The notes under the pieces are model-generated. The model was not told the DNA's origin. It ran no database searches and saw only the letters and a program-made list of their open reading frames with translations. This document shows, in pieces, positions 7,650 to 22,600 of a stretch of DNA of 64,000 bases. The stretch is from Bathymodiolus brooksi (lineage: Eukaryota > Mollusca > Bivalvia > Mytilida > Modiolidae), in contig OY804590.1 of NCBI GenBank assembly GCA_963680875.1, positions 21,452,640-21,516,639 of the forward strand, read 5' to 3'. Each line of letters begins with the position of its first letter. Position 1 is the stretch's first letter. The translations under genes were made by a program, and so were the position numbers.

Positions 7650-10600
7650 GTGAGTCTTCTTGACTTTTTTAAGTGGTAGATTCTATTTTCCCAAATGTGG
7701 AACTTATTTGTTCATATACCCATTCACTATCCTTTTGTATTGAAAATCTAATACAATACTCGATCCCAAAGTAAATGTTCCATGTTTTATATTTTCCCTT
7801 ATAGAGATTTGTGAATGAACGTGTCCTTGACATTCGTCAGAGAGTTAACATTACATCAATACATGGTCGCCATACAGTACACTCCAAGTGTATTAACGAT
7901 CATACTTTCAGGTCGGACATATTCCTCCGAAAATGTCTGACAAATTTGATAGTCAACACTCTCCAAGTCCTACTATTTGGTCGGACATCGTGGTCGTGGT
8001 CGGACGTGAGAGTGGATATTTAAAGATTTTTTTTACATTTCTCGAGGTGAACATGTCAAACATTTTGTGATCGATGCGTGTTTGTAAGCGTACTTTCTTT
8101 CCGGTATATAGAATGTCTGGGTACGTAAATACCGGAAAAACAAGACAGTTCGGCACCAAGACATTTCGGCACCCGTTGAAAAAGACAGTTCGGCACCAAG
8201 ACATTTCGGCATCCGTTGAAAAGACATTTCGGCACCAAGACATTTCGGCACCTGTTGAAAAGACAGTTCGGCACCTGTAACATGCATATATTATGTATAT
8301 TTTATCTAGTGCTTTCGTTACTTATTTTATGTGTTTTTCATCATTTCCAGTGCTTCTAACACTCACATTATCATATATCTGTTAAATTGTTATTGTTGAT
8401 CTCTTGATATATTAAAATGAATAAAAATAAATTTATGTTTCATTATTACTGCCTAATATTTATTAATGCATGTACAATGATACCCATCCAACATGGTCCT
8501 GAATAATACTCACCAGACCATAAAATTGACATGAAAGAGTAACAGGCTTATCAAAAAGATCGAAACAAGACTTTAAGAAAAAAAAGACTGGTAAAATACA
8601 TATGATAACAATCAAAGGAAGTGAAATCTAGAAAAAAGATATCAAAACATCAGAATCACAAATAAAAGAAGAAGTACAGTACTCAAAGTACAATAACATG
8701 AAACCCAACAATAGATCTACACATATTTAAGAGAAAAAAAACTGTTAAGGATTGTATTCCTTTTTCATTCCAATGTTAAACCTATGGAACATTTTCAGAA
8801 AGTCCCAAGGATTTACTATTCCAAATTTCATTTCGAAAATTGAGGACAAGAAATATGAAATGTTTATGCATGCACTCCTATGACTTACTTTTTATATAAA
8901 TGTCATACCTGGCGTAAATTCCATAAACAACAGTGCAGTTTTAAACGGGGGATTTTCCGTAGGGTTGGAGTGAAAAAGGGGTATATAATCCTAAACACAA
9001 TTATTAAAAGATAAAATAAAGAAAAAAAACCATTACAAAACATCAAAATCACATTCAAATTTCGAATTGGTTCAAGGCTATTGGAAGTTTTGTACGTAAA
9101 ATCAAAGAAAAAACACAAGTGTCGAATTGTCCGGGTGCCGAAATGTCTCGCACAGGTGCCGAACTGTCTTGGTGCCGAAATGTCTCGCACAGATGCCGAA
9201 GTTTCCTGGTGCCGATTTGTCCCAGTGCCGAAGTGTCTAGCATTCGTAAATACCCTAGTGTATTTCTACCTTGCACCATATTCGCGCCAGGAAGGGTAGC
9301 TCAAAGGTCAATAGAAATAGAAAAAAGAAAAAAAAATTATGTAATTGATTCAGAAGTGTGAAAGTCATTACCCACTATATATTATCACAATCACAGTATG
9401 GCATTCAACAATGAGCATACCTTATACTGTACCCTAAAATGAGTGTGAAGTGACCCCTACAACTGTAGCTTGCAGTTGAGTGGTACTTCTGCTAATAAAT
9501 ATTAATGCAGCATGTTTACATTTACAATATCAGTGTGATCTTGTCATTAATTAAGAACATTTTTAATTTGAAGTAGGAAGAAATGTGGACATGAATTTTG
9601 AAAACTGCATTTCTAGTACAAGATGAATTAGTTCATAGTTCACTCATTTATATCCACAGATCCAGTATTGATACGTATGATACATAGATCCAGTATTGAT
9701 GCGTATGATACACAGATCCAGTATTGATACGTATGATACACAGATCTAGTATTAATATGTATGATACACAGATCCAGTATTGATACGTATGATACACAGA
9801 TCCACTATTGATACGTACGATACACAGATCCAGTATTGATATGTATGATACACAGATCTAGTATTGATACGTATGATACACTGATCCAGTATTGATGTGT
9901 ATGATACACAGATCCAGTATTGATACGTATGATACACAGATCTAGTATTAATATGTATGATACACAGATCCAGTATTGTTATGTATGATACACAGATCCA
10001 GTATTGGTATGTATGATACACAGATCTAGTATTAATACGTATGATACACAGATCCAGTATTGATACATATGATACACAGATCCAGTATTGATACGTATGA
10101 TATGCATCATTATGGTTGGTCAATGTTTGGCTTCACTTGACTGGAGCCATATAATTTACTTCCAATATAAATTATATTTGCACAAAAATAATGCTCAGAC
10201 TTAACATTTTGAACAAACTGGTTTTGATAATTAACTCTCTCTTCCTACTTAATGCATTATTTCAAAGTGAATAAATACTTGTTTTGACAAGAAAAGTTTG
10301 AAGATACCAAAGGCCAAAAGAAAAAGGACAAACAACGATCTATAAAATATTATACAGAAAACTAAAGATTGAGCAACACAAACCTCACTAAAAGCCTGGG
10401 GTGACCTCAGGTGCTCCTGAAGCAGTTCCTGTCGTGTTAATCTTATTACAAACATCATGATAGGTCATGAATGAGAAAAGGATAAAATTGATGTGAAAAT
10501 TGTGGCTCGTCGTGTGGTGTTTAAATTTAATTTACTGAAAAACAAAAAGACAAATAAATATAAAATGATTTGATTTGATTCATTGTACTTAATGCCACTT

Positions 10601-13600
10601 TCAGCTATATCATGACGACCAGTTTTAGTGGTGGAGGAAGCTGGAGTACCCAGAGAAAACCACCGACCATGGACAAGCAACTGGTAAACTTTATCACTTG
10701 CAGCTGCGAGTCGAGTGCACCCTTTTTTGTAATTTACAAAGCCGGGCACGAACCCACACCATATTGGTGATAGGCTTGTATGAGTTGTTAGGTAATCCAA
10801 CTACCTAACTCATTGAGCCACCCGGGCCCTACAACTACCTAACTCATTGAGCCACCCGGGCCCTACAACTACCTAACTCATTGAGCCATCCGAACCTTAC
10901 AACTACCTAACTCATTGAGCCACCCGGGCCCTACAACTACCTAACTCATTGAGCCACCCGGGCCCTACAACTACCTAACTCATTGAGCCACCCGGGGCCA
11001 TAAAATGAGTTGACAAATGTTGCAGGGTTAGCAATGATGTAATTGTCCTCCCTTGTTTGATTGGTCAGTGGCCATGGGTTGCACATTAATTGACAGTAAA
11101 CAAATTTGTTTTTCAGTGGGTTGTTCAATGATAGAAATACAAATTTAGTGGCTAGGAACAAGTCCCTATAACTCAATCATGGAAAGTCTCAGGCAGTTAC
11201 TACAGTCAAACCTGCTTTAGTGACCACCTCTATTGAGCAATAACTTGTATTATGTGACCTTAAATTTAATTTACCTTCATAGAGCATTCCATATTAATTA
11301 ATGAATCCTGTATTTAGCAACCACCTGTCCTATGTGACCCTATAGAAGATCACATAAGACTTATTTGATTATATACAGTAATTTACCAAATATTGTAAAA
11401 TCAAGCACCGCCTACCATTGTTTACAATTTATTTATTGTAAACCAATAATCAATGTTTGAAAGGTTTTTAAGGAGTCTGCTTTTACATGACTCAAATTGA
11501 CATGAAGCCTTTAAAATGACACAGTTGACAACCCAGTATGAATATATTTTAGAGATGATCATTTTGATATGATCTGACTTGCGAAAAAAAGCCTTGAGAC
11601 CTTCTGAGCTTCTCATGTTTAATTTGTTTCCAAATCTGTTAATCAGCAATACTTTCCAAATTTATATCTACTATATGTTTGCAAGCCAGTCCACAGTCAC
11701 TTAAAACTCATCTAGGTGAGTCATTGACTCATCACTTTTGGTTGGGACTCATCAAGATTTGATCCGAGAAGAATCTCTGTGATCATTAACACATGATCTA
11801 GCTGGCAAAAGTCTTTAGACCTCTGGCATCCTCACTTCAGTCCTCAAAATGAAAATTTGAATTTATTGGCCCGATTCAAATTCTTGAAATTTTTTTATAT
11901 AGTTCTACTAAAAACTGAAAATTTACAGGTCCGAACAAAGTTTTGTTGGTCTTGGGCCGGGGGGACCGGTGCTCATCGTGAGGACTGTTACTTATTTTTT
12001 TTTCAATCTGTATTAATTAGCAGTATTGTCCTATACATATATAGTGTACATCTTCTATTTGCCTTTGTTTCCAAACCATTCCAAATCATATTGGATTCTT
12101 TAAGCGAGTATGCAAGTTTAATTCAAACTGTAGGAATTTTCACATTTTTCCCCCCATGTTTCTGACCTTGTTCTGAATTAGCACTATACAATTACTTTGT
12201 ATCATCATCCTTTGATGAGGTCAATGCCTTGATTTACCGGTATTAGACAGATAAAAGTATATTGACCAAGAGCTAATTAAAACAGAGGTCAAGAAATGTG
12301 TACAATAATCAATACTTACATGTATTACTAGTGTTTAGAAGATACGAAAGAAAGAATTATCTACATTTACTTTTGTAAGACAACAGGGACAGATCAAGGT
12401 TTTTGAGAGGGGGCATACAGAAAATAAGTGGGACTCGCTGAAACCCCCTGATAAAAGGTGAAAGGTGCATAATCCTGCATTTTCAGTGTTCCTTAATTGT
12501 GAATCTGCAAGTGGTGAGAGCATCTTGTGACTTGTACAATTCTTCATTAAGTTTCTAATTTTATATCTTTTGTATTGAATCAGTGTCCAAGTCTATGCTG
12601 CATGCTTCCTTTTATAAGGTCATCCCTCTTATCCGGGCTAGATTTTAGATTCAAGAGGAAAGTAAAATTTGATAAAATTGTCCCACTCAAGAGAGGACAC
12701 TTTTTCATTGCATAAGTGGTGGCCTTATTAGAGGGATACTACTGTAAAGCATTGTCCAAGTCTACACAGTAGCTCCTTATTAGGCTACTACCACCAAATA
12801 AAGGCCACCCATCTTATCACTAATAAGTAGGAATTCAGATGCACTGTAATAGTAAAAGACTACTAAATTGTTGCTCTTAAGAGAGTCTGTCCCTATTACA
12901 TGTATTGTAAGGCCACTTCTTAAGAGAGTCCGTCCCTAGTACATGTATTGTAAGGCCACTTCTTAAGAGAGTCCGTCCCTAGTACATGTATTGTAAGGCC
13001 ACTTCTTAAGAGAGTCCGTCCCTATTACATGTATTGTAAGGCCACTTCTTAAGAGAGTCCGTCCCTATTACATGTATTGTAAGGCCACTTCTTAAGAGAG
13101 TCCGTCCCTATTACATGTATTGTAAGGCCACTTCTTAAGAGAGTCTGTCCCTATTACATGTATTGTAAGGCCACTTCTTAAGAGAGTCTGTCCGTAGTAC
13201 ATGTAGTGTAAGGCCACTTCTTAAGAGAGTCTGTCCCTAGTACATGTATTGTAAGGCCACTTCTTAAGAGAGTCTGTCCCTAATACATGTATTGTAAGGC
13301 CACTTCTTAAGAGAGTCTGTCCCTAGTACATGTATTGTAAGGCCACTTCTTAAGAGAGTCTGTCCCTAATACATGTATTGTAAGGCCACTTCTTAAGAGA
13401 GTCTGTCCCTAGTACATGTAGTGTAAGGCCACTTCTTAAGAGAGTCTGTCCCTAGTACATGTATTGTAAGGCCACTTCTTAAGAGAGTCTGTCCCTAGTA
13501 CATGTATTGTAAGGCCACTTCTTAAGAGAGTCTGTCCCTATTACATGTATTGTAAGGCCACTTCTTAAGAGAGTCTGTCCCTAGTACATGTATTGTAAGG

Positions 13601-16600
13601 CCACTTCTTAAGAGAGTCTGTCCCTATTACATGTATTGTAAGGCCACTTCTTAAGAGAGTCCGTCCCTATTACATGTATTGTAAGGCCACTTCTTAAGAG
13701 AGTCCGTCCCTATTACATGTATTGTAAGGCCACTTCTTAAGAGAGTCCGTCCCTATTACATGTATTGTAAGGCCACTTCTTAAGAGAGTCCGTCCCTAGT
13801 ACATGTATTGTAAGGCCACTTCTTAAGAGAGTCCGTCCCTATTACATGTATTGTAAGGCCACTTCTGAAGAGAGTCCGTCCCTATTACATGTATTGTAAG
13901 GCCACTTCTTAAGAGAGTCCGTCCCTATTACATGTATTGTAAGGCCACTTCTTAAGAGAGTCCGTCCCTAGTACATGTATTGTAAGGCCACTTCTTAAGA
14001 GAGTCCGTCCCTAGTACATGTATTGTAAGGCCACTTCTTAAGAGAGTCTGTCCCTATTACATGTATTGTAAGGCCACTTCTTAAGAGAGTCCGTCCCTAG
14101 TACATGTATTGTAAGGCCACTTCTTAAGAGAGTCTGTCCCTAGTACATGTATTGTAAGGCCACTTCTTAAGAGAGTCTGTCCCTAGTACATGTATTGTAA
14201 GGCCACTTCTTAAGAGAGTCCGTCCCTATTACATGTATTGTAAGGCCACTTCTTAAGCGAGTCTGTCCCTAGTACATGTATTGTAAGGCCACTTCTTAAG
14301 AGAGTCCGTCCCTATTACATGTATTGTAAGGCCACTTCTTAAGAGAGTCCGTCCCTATTACATGTATTGTAAGGCCACTTCTGAAGAGAGTCCGTCCCTA
14401 TTACATGTATTGTAAGGCCACTTCTTAAGAGAGTCCGTCCCTATTACATGTATTGTAAGGCCACTTCTTAAGAGAGTCCGTCCCTATTACATGTATTGTA
14501 AGGCCACTTCTTAAGAGAGTCTGTCCCTAGTACATGTATTGTAAGGCCACTTCTTAAGAGAGTCGTCCCTATTACATGTATTGTAAGGCCACTTCTTAAG
14601 AGAGTCGTCCCTATTACATGTATTGTAAGGCCACTTCTTAAGAGAGTCCGTCCCTATTACATGTATTGTAAGGCCACTTCTTAAGAGAGTCCGTCCCTAG
14701 TACATGTATTGTAAGGCCACTTCTTAAGAGAGTCCGTCCCTAGTACATGTATTGTAAGGCCACTTCTGAAGAGAGTCCGTCCCTATTACATGTATTGTAA
14801 GGCCACTTCTTAAGAGAGTCCGTCCCTATTACATGTATTGTAAGGCCACTTCTTAAGAGAGTCCGTCCCTATTACATGTATTGTAAGGCCACTTCTTAAG
14901 AGAGTCCGTCCCTAGTACATGTATTGTAAGGCCACTTCTTAAGAGAGTCCGTCCCTAGTACATGTATTGTAAGGCCACTTCTTAAGAGAGTCCGTCCCTA
15001 GTACATGTATTGTAAGGCCACTTCTTAAGAGAGTCCGTCCCTAGTACATGTATTGTAAGGCCACTTCTTAAGAGAGTCCGTCCCTAGTACATGTATTGTA
15101 AGGCCACTTCTTAAGAGAGTCTGTCCCTAGTACATGTATTGTAAGGCCACTTCTTAAGAGAGTCTGTCCCTAGTACATGTATTGTAAGGCCACTTTTACA
15201 TTACAGAAGTGGTGGCGTTGTTAGAGAGGTACTACTGTATTGTGTATGTCTCATAGTCTGTTTGTCATACCTAATACATTCTATATAAAAAAAACATTTG
15301 TCAGTGAACTGACAATCATATAGCTATTGTACATGTACCAGTAGCAATAAAAGTATTGTTCCTTTACTTTAATTTGTGTCTAATATAAGTGTAAACTTGG
15401 ATGGTCTCTCATGTTTATTTACATTCATATCATTCCTACTAATAGATCTTGAACAATAATATATAGAATTGAATTTAAAATCTGATTTTATTTTGTAGAC
15501 TGAAGATGGGTGTGACACGTTTTGGCCGCAGCACAGATAATGATTATTACTTAGATTCTGCTAAGCTGAAGAATTTTATATCTCGTTCTCATGCTGAAAT
15601 CCATGCAAAGAAAAGTGAAGATAGCCAATATGTTTTTGTTCTGCATAACAAAGGACTAAATGGAACATTTATTAATGACATAAAGGTAACTGAACTGCAG
15701 TAGATCTAGAGAGGCCCCTCTTAAAGACCCCCTTTAATGACATAAAGGTAATTATAACAACTACAGTAGATCTAGAGATCCCTCTTAAAGACCCCATTTA
15801 ATGACATTCTGTAAAGGTAACAACTACAGTAGATCTAGAGAGGCCCCTCAAGACCCCCTTTAATGACATAAAGGTAGCAACTACAGTAGATCTAGAGACC
15901 CCTCTTAAAGACCCCCTTTAATGACATAAAGGTAACAACTACAGTAGATCTAGAGAGGCCCCTCTTAAAGACCCCTTTAATGACATAAAGATAACAACTA
16001 CAGTAGATCTAGAGACCCCTCTTAAAGACCCCCTTTAATGACATAAAGGTAACAACTACAGTAGATCTAGAGAGGCCCCTCAAGACCCCCTTTAATGACA
16101 TAAAGGTAGCAACTACAGTAGATCTAAAGACCCCTCTTAAAGACCCCCTTTAATGACATAAAGGTAACAACTACAGTAGATCTAGAGAGGCCCCTCTTAA
16201 AGACCCCCTTTAATGACATAAAGGTAACAACTACAGTAGATTTAAAGACCCCCTTTAATGACATAAAGGTAACAACTACAGTAGATCTAGAGACCCCTCT
16301 TAAAGACCCCCTTTAATGACATAAAGGTAACAATTACAGTAGATCTAGAGACCCCTCTTAAAGACCCCCTTTAATGACATAAAGGTAACAACTACAGTAG
16401 GTCTAGAGACCCCTCTTAAAGACCCCCTTTAATGACATAAAGGTAACAACTACAGTAGATCTAGAGACCCCTCTTAAAGACCCCCTTTAATGACATAAAG
16501 GTAACAACTACAGTAGATCTAGAGAGGCCCCTCTTAAAGACCCCTTTAATGACATAAAGATAACAACTACAGTAGATCTAGAGACCCCTCTTAAAGACCC

Positions 16601-19600
16601 CCTTTAATGACATAAAGGTAACAACTACAGTAGATCTAGAGAGGCCCCTCAAGACCCCCTTTAATGACATAAAGGTAGCAACTACAGTAGATCTAAAGAC
16701 CCCTCTTAAAGACCCCCTTTAATGACATAAAGGTAACAACTACAGTAGATCTAGAGAGGCCCCTCTTAAAGACCCCCTTTAATGACATAAAGGTAACAAC
16801 TACAGTAGATTTAAAGACCCCCTTTAATGACATAAAGGTAACAACTACAGTAGATCTAGAGACCCCTCTTAAAGACCCCCTTTAATGACATAAAGGTAAC
16901 AATTACAGTAGATCTAGAGACCCCTCTTAAAGACCCCCTTTAATGACATAAAGGTAACAACTACAGTAGGTCTAGAGACCCCTCTTAAAGACCCCCTTTA
17001 ATGACATAAAGGTAACAACTACAGTAGATCTAGAGACCCCTCTTAAAGACCCCCTTTAATGACATAAAGGTAACAACTACAGTAGATCTAGAGAGGCCCC
17101 TCTTAAAGACCCCCTTTAATGACATAAAGGTAACAACTACAGTAGATCTAGAGAGGCCCCTTTTAAAGACCCCTTTTAATGACATAAAGATAACAACTAC
17201 AGTAGATCTAGAGACCCCTCTTAAAGACCCCCTTTAATGACATAAAGGTAACAACTACAGTAGATCTAGAGACCCCTCTTAAAGACCCTCTTTAATGACA
17301 TAAAGGTAACATCTACAGTAGATCTAGAGAGGCCCCTCAAGACCTCCTTTAATGACATAAAGGTAACAACTACAGTAGATCTAGAGACCCCTCTTAAAGA
17401 CCCTCTTTAATGACATAAAGATAACATCTACAGTAGATCTAGAGAGGCCCCTCAAGACCCCCTTTAATGACATAAAGGTAACAACTACAGTAGATCTAGA
17501 GAGGCCCCTCTTAAAGACCCCCTTTAATGACATAAAGGTAACAACTACAGTAGATCTAGAGAGGCCCCTCTTAAAGACCCCCTTTAATGACATAAAGGTA
17601 ACAACTACAGTAGATCTAGAGAGGCCCCTCTTAAAGACCCCCTTTAATGACATAAAGATAACAACTACAGTAGATCTAGAGACCCCTCTTAAAGACCCCC
17701 TTTAATGACATAAAGGTAACAACTACAGTAGATCTAGAGACCCCTCTTAAAGACCCTCTTTAATGACATAAAGGTAACATCTACAGTAGATCTAGAGAGG
17801 CCCCTCAAGACCTCCTTTAATGACATAAAGGTAACAACTACAGTAGATCTAGAGACCCCTCTTAAAGACCCCCTTTAATGACATAAAGGTAACAATTACA
17901 GTAGATCTAGAGACCCCTCTTAAAGACCCCCTTTAATGACATAAAGGTAACAACTACAGTAGATCTAGAGACCCCTCTTAAAGACCCCCTTTAATGACAT
18001 AAAGGTAACAACTACAGTAGATCTAGAGACCCCTCTTAAAGACCCCCTTTAATGACATAAAGGTAACAACTACAGTAGATCTAGAGAGGCCCCTCTTAAA
18101 GACCCCCTTTAATGACATAAAGGTAACAACTACAGTAGATCTAGAGAGGCCCCTTTTAAAGACCCCCTTTAATGACATAAAGATAACAACTACAGTAGAT
18201 CTAGAGACCCCTCTTAAAGACCCCCTTTAATGACATAAAGGTAACAACTACAGTAGATCTAGAGACCCCTCTTAAAGACCCTCTTTAATGACATAAAGGT
18301 AACATCTACAGTAGATCTAGAGAGGCCCCTCAAGACCTCCTTTAATGACATAAAGGTAACAACTACAGTAGATCTAGAGACCCCTCTTAAAGACCCTCTT
18401 TAATGACATAAAGGTAACATCTACAGTAGATCTAGAGAGGCCCCTCAAGACCCCCTTTAATGACATAAAGGTAACAACTACAGTAGATCTAGAGAGGCCC
18501 CTCTTAAAGACCCCCTTTAATGACATAAAGGTAACAACTACAGTAGATCTAGAGAGGCCCCTCTTAAAGACCCCCTTTAATGACATAAAGGTAACAACTA
18601 CAGTAGATCTAGAGAGGCCCCTCTTAAAGACCCCCTTTAATGACATAAAGATAACAACTACAGTAGATCTAGAGACCCCTCTTAAAGACCCCCTTTAATG
18701 ACATAAAGGTAACAACTACAGTAGATCTAGAGACCCCTCTTAAAGACCCTCTTTAATGACATAAAGGTAACATCTACAGTAGATCTAGAGAGGCCCCTCA
18801 AGACCTCCTTTAATGACATAAAGGTAACAACTACAGTAGATCTAGAGGCCCCTCTTAAAGACCCTCTTTAATGACATAAAGGTAACATCTACAGTAGATC
18901 TAGAGAGGCCCCTCAAGACCCCCTTTAATGACATAAAGGTAACAACTACAGTAGATCTAGAGGCCCCTCTTAAATACCCCCTTTAATGACATAAAGGTAA
19001 CAACTACAGTCTTAGAGTCTACCCCTTTCTTCTGTATGACATAAAGGTAACAACTACAGTAGATCTACAGGGCCCCTCTTAAAGACCCTACCTTTCTTCT
19101 GTTACAGCTGTCCCCTCAATGTTTTGCCTTGAATGTCTATTGCATTGTTCCATGTGATTTTTGACACAGTATTAGGTGATGGTCAATTCTTTAATATTTA
19201 AATGTCCAAAGTCACATGGTACAGTGAAATGTGCATTGAAAGCACACATGTATTTGATTTTGTTTTCATGAAGTGACTTTTACTCTATTTGTAATCACTC
19301 CATGCATTTTTTTGCACTTTAGAAAATATAATTAAATGGACAACTTTTTTAATAAATAACCAACAATTTTGAAATTAAAGACGTACATGTAACATCCGAT
19401 CAGCCTGATCGGGAGACTTGACATTGAAATGTCATTATTTATAGTAAAGTGGACTGGGAGTTACTGATAAACAACAGCTGATAATGAAAAATATAAGCAC
19501 AATGACATGGATGAGGACTCTTACATGAATATATAAACACAACATCAAACACATAGAATTAGATTTCTAAATTTTCATACTTAAAAAGTTATGTCTTTAA

Positions 19601-22600
19601 ATGTCAGAGTTCGTATATACAGTGGAACGTATATGTATGCAAGAAAAAAAATTCTGGAGATTTATAGAAGTCAAATAGAGTCTATAGCCTTTGGTCTGGG
19701 GACAAAATTACAACCATTATCAATTTAAGTTTAGGTCAAATAAAATGTAATTGTCACACATAAATTGATGTGAAGTTGAACGAGGAAATCCAAATTTTTT
19801 TTGACTACATGTACTTTTGCATTAAGGTAAGTTTTTTTCCAGATTTTTAAAAGAATTGATTTGCCTAGCAATCTACTCACTTCAAAAATTGTAAGTCAGT
19901 TTACTGCAAATCAGTATGTTTAGGTAGCAAACCAGTATAGCATTGCAATGGAAAATTTGTGTCCTAAAGCATTTACAAGAGAAATGCTTTTGTCAATACC
20001 AGAATTCAGTTTGGTTTAGTTGATGGTGTTGAACGCCACTTTCAACTATATTTCAGTTATATTGAGGTGGTCAATTTTATTGATGGAGGAATCCGGAGAA
20101 AACCACCGACCTGCCATAAGTCACAGACAAACTTTATCACATAATGTTGTATAGAGAAAACCACCGACCTGCCATAAGTCACCGACAAACTTTATCACAT
20201 AATGTTGTATAGAGAAAACCACCGACCTGCCATAAGTCACCGACAAACTTTATCACATAATGTTGTATAGAGAAAACCACCGACCTGCCATAAGTCACCG
20301 ACAAACTTTATCACATAATGTTGTATAGAGAAAACCACCGACCTGCCATAAGTCACTGACAAACTTTATCACATAATGTTGTATTGAGTACACCTCGCCT
20401 GAACAGGTTCAAACTCACAATGTTAGTGGTGATAGGCACTGATTGCATATAGGTAGTTGTAAATCCAACTACCATACAACCACGACCGCCCCGGAATTCA
20501 AACCAAAACAAGAGGTGTAAAACAAAGCATAGATTTACACCAATTATTTTTATGTTTTTTAGATGAACCAGTTTATACTTCTACAAGAGGGAGACAAGAT
20601 AACATTTGGACATACAAATGGGTTTAAGCTTGAACCAGGTCAAAGGGCAAATCAACCGAACTCAGAATTTGAATTTGTGGTTAGTATTTTACCATACTGT
20701 ACATGCTGTTTAATCGGTTATTTCAGCTTGTTGAGAATTTTAGTTTGTTTGTTTGATGGTGTTTAACGCCACTTTCAATAATATTTTAGTTATAATCGTG
20801 GCGGTCAGTTTTATTTCTGGAGAAACCCGGAGAAAACCACTGACCTGCTGCAAGTCACTGACAAACTTTATCACATAATGTTGTACACCTTGCCCTGATC
20901 GGTATTCGAACTCACAACATCAGTGGTGATAGGCATTTATTGCATAGGTAGTTGTAAATCCAACGACGACCCCTAGCTCATTTTGGCCTTTTGATAATAA
21001 GCGTTAAATAAAGACCGCCAATATAAATATATCATACACTACATGTAACTGGAACTGATAGAAATCACAAAAGTACAAACGACTAAATATATACTTGTAT
21101 ATATTGTATGTTTTTCAGCAAAATTCTCTACAACAAAAGAGATGATTTCAATTTTCCCATTGTGAGCGGGAGGTTTGGCGCTTTAAAATCTGATTCAACC
21201 CACCATTTCTTTAGAAATGCCTGTACCAAGTCAGGGTCATTACGGTTTTCACAGTTTTCCGGTTGTTGACTGATTTTGTCTGTTTATATACTTATGAGTT
21301 TTGACTTTCCCTTTGTAAGATTGTCCGGAGTTCGGTAATTTTGTTATTACCCTTATTTATATGTAGCAACATTCCAGCAGCACCTGCATATGGAGTACAG
21401 TGCTCCCTCGTTAAACCGCCACCTTATGTGCAGTCGGTAGTTTGGCGATAAACTGAGGGACATTGAAAACCGGAAGTTATGTGATCATATGAAAAGATAA
21501 ACTTTCAACTCGACTGACATGCATTTTGCACTTGTACAAATACATAAGTATAAATAATACATGTTTAATAAATAAAGAAATTAGAATAATTATATTCACA
21601 TCGGAAATGTCCTGTACAGTTTGCAGATCTTTATCAATGTTGACAAATTCTTGAACCGTCATTTGTAGCTCGGGACATCAAGGTCATTATAAGCACGTGA
21701 CAGCAACAGTTCATCTTCATTTGTGGAGTTATTGGAAGATCCCATTTAATTGTCAAATTATCTGCAATTTGTTGTTATGTTAATTTTGGATTTTCCTTTC
21801 TTTTGCATAACTTATAATTGCACGTTTTTGTTTGTCGTCTAATTAATTACGCTTTCTCTTCAAGCACGATATTTTTATGACAACTAATTAAATTACAAAT
21901 TTTACTCAGGATTAAAAGTACAAATGTAATCACTAGAAAAGTAAATACAGGTAATTATTCTAATCAAAACAACTGATCACCTGTTCCGACCCTCAACTAT
22001 GAGATCAATGACCGTGTACGATGACCAGTTTTGACATTCCATAATTACCGATCAATACACAGCTGTCAAAAGGTAGTTGTGGGCGGTACTAACGGGGGAA
22101 TTTAAATTGGTTTTACGACTTTTGTGTCTGAAAACCTGTGGCGGATGGCGGTAGCTGAGTTTGGTAGTATAACGGGTAATTTTTAATGGGGGAAATCGAG
22201 ACCAACGAGAATTTTGGCGGTTGGCGATAAAACGGGGGGGTGATATACCGAGGGAGCACTGTATATATCTCTCTGTTGATCCGATATTACAGAGCTTGTG
22301 GTTCCTATTATGATTTCCTTGATAGAGGGTTGCTGTTAACAAGGAAGCTACTGAACCAAGGGTTCCTTTTGGTTAAGTTGAAGTCATTGCTTCAAAAGTT
22401 TTACGGTCGCCACCATGACTTTGTTTACCATTACAGAGTATCTGTGTCACAAATGACCACGGATATGTTCCAATTGTCGTAATTACAATACAGTCCTTTC
22501 CTCATTCATGACTTATCACCGGGTTTGTAACAGGACGGTTACTGCATGTCGATCAGGAACTGCTTAACCTTCCGGAGCACCTGAGTTCAGACCCAGTTTT

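Noticed and set aside
8033..8287. Several overlapping Cys-rich short frames (also 9055-9361)
   Set aside because: They lie on the repeated ladder ends of Mutator-like element 1 and repeat its motif.
9752..10123. Minus-strand 123-codon Tyr/Ile/Cys-rich frame
   Set aside because: Artefact of the 28-bp minisatellite; period 28 residues equals three repeat units.
12877..15196. Possible CRISPR array
   Set aside because: Units are contiguous without unique spacers, and the context is a eukaryotic intron.
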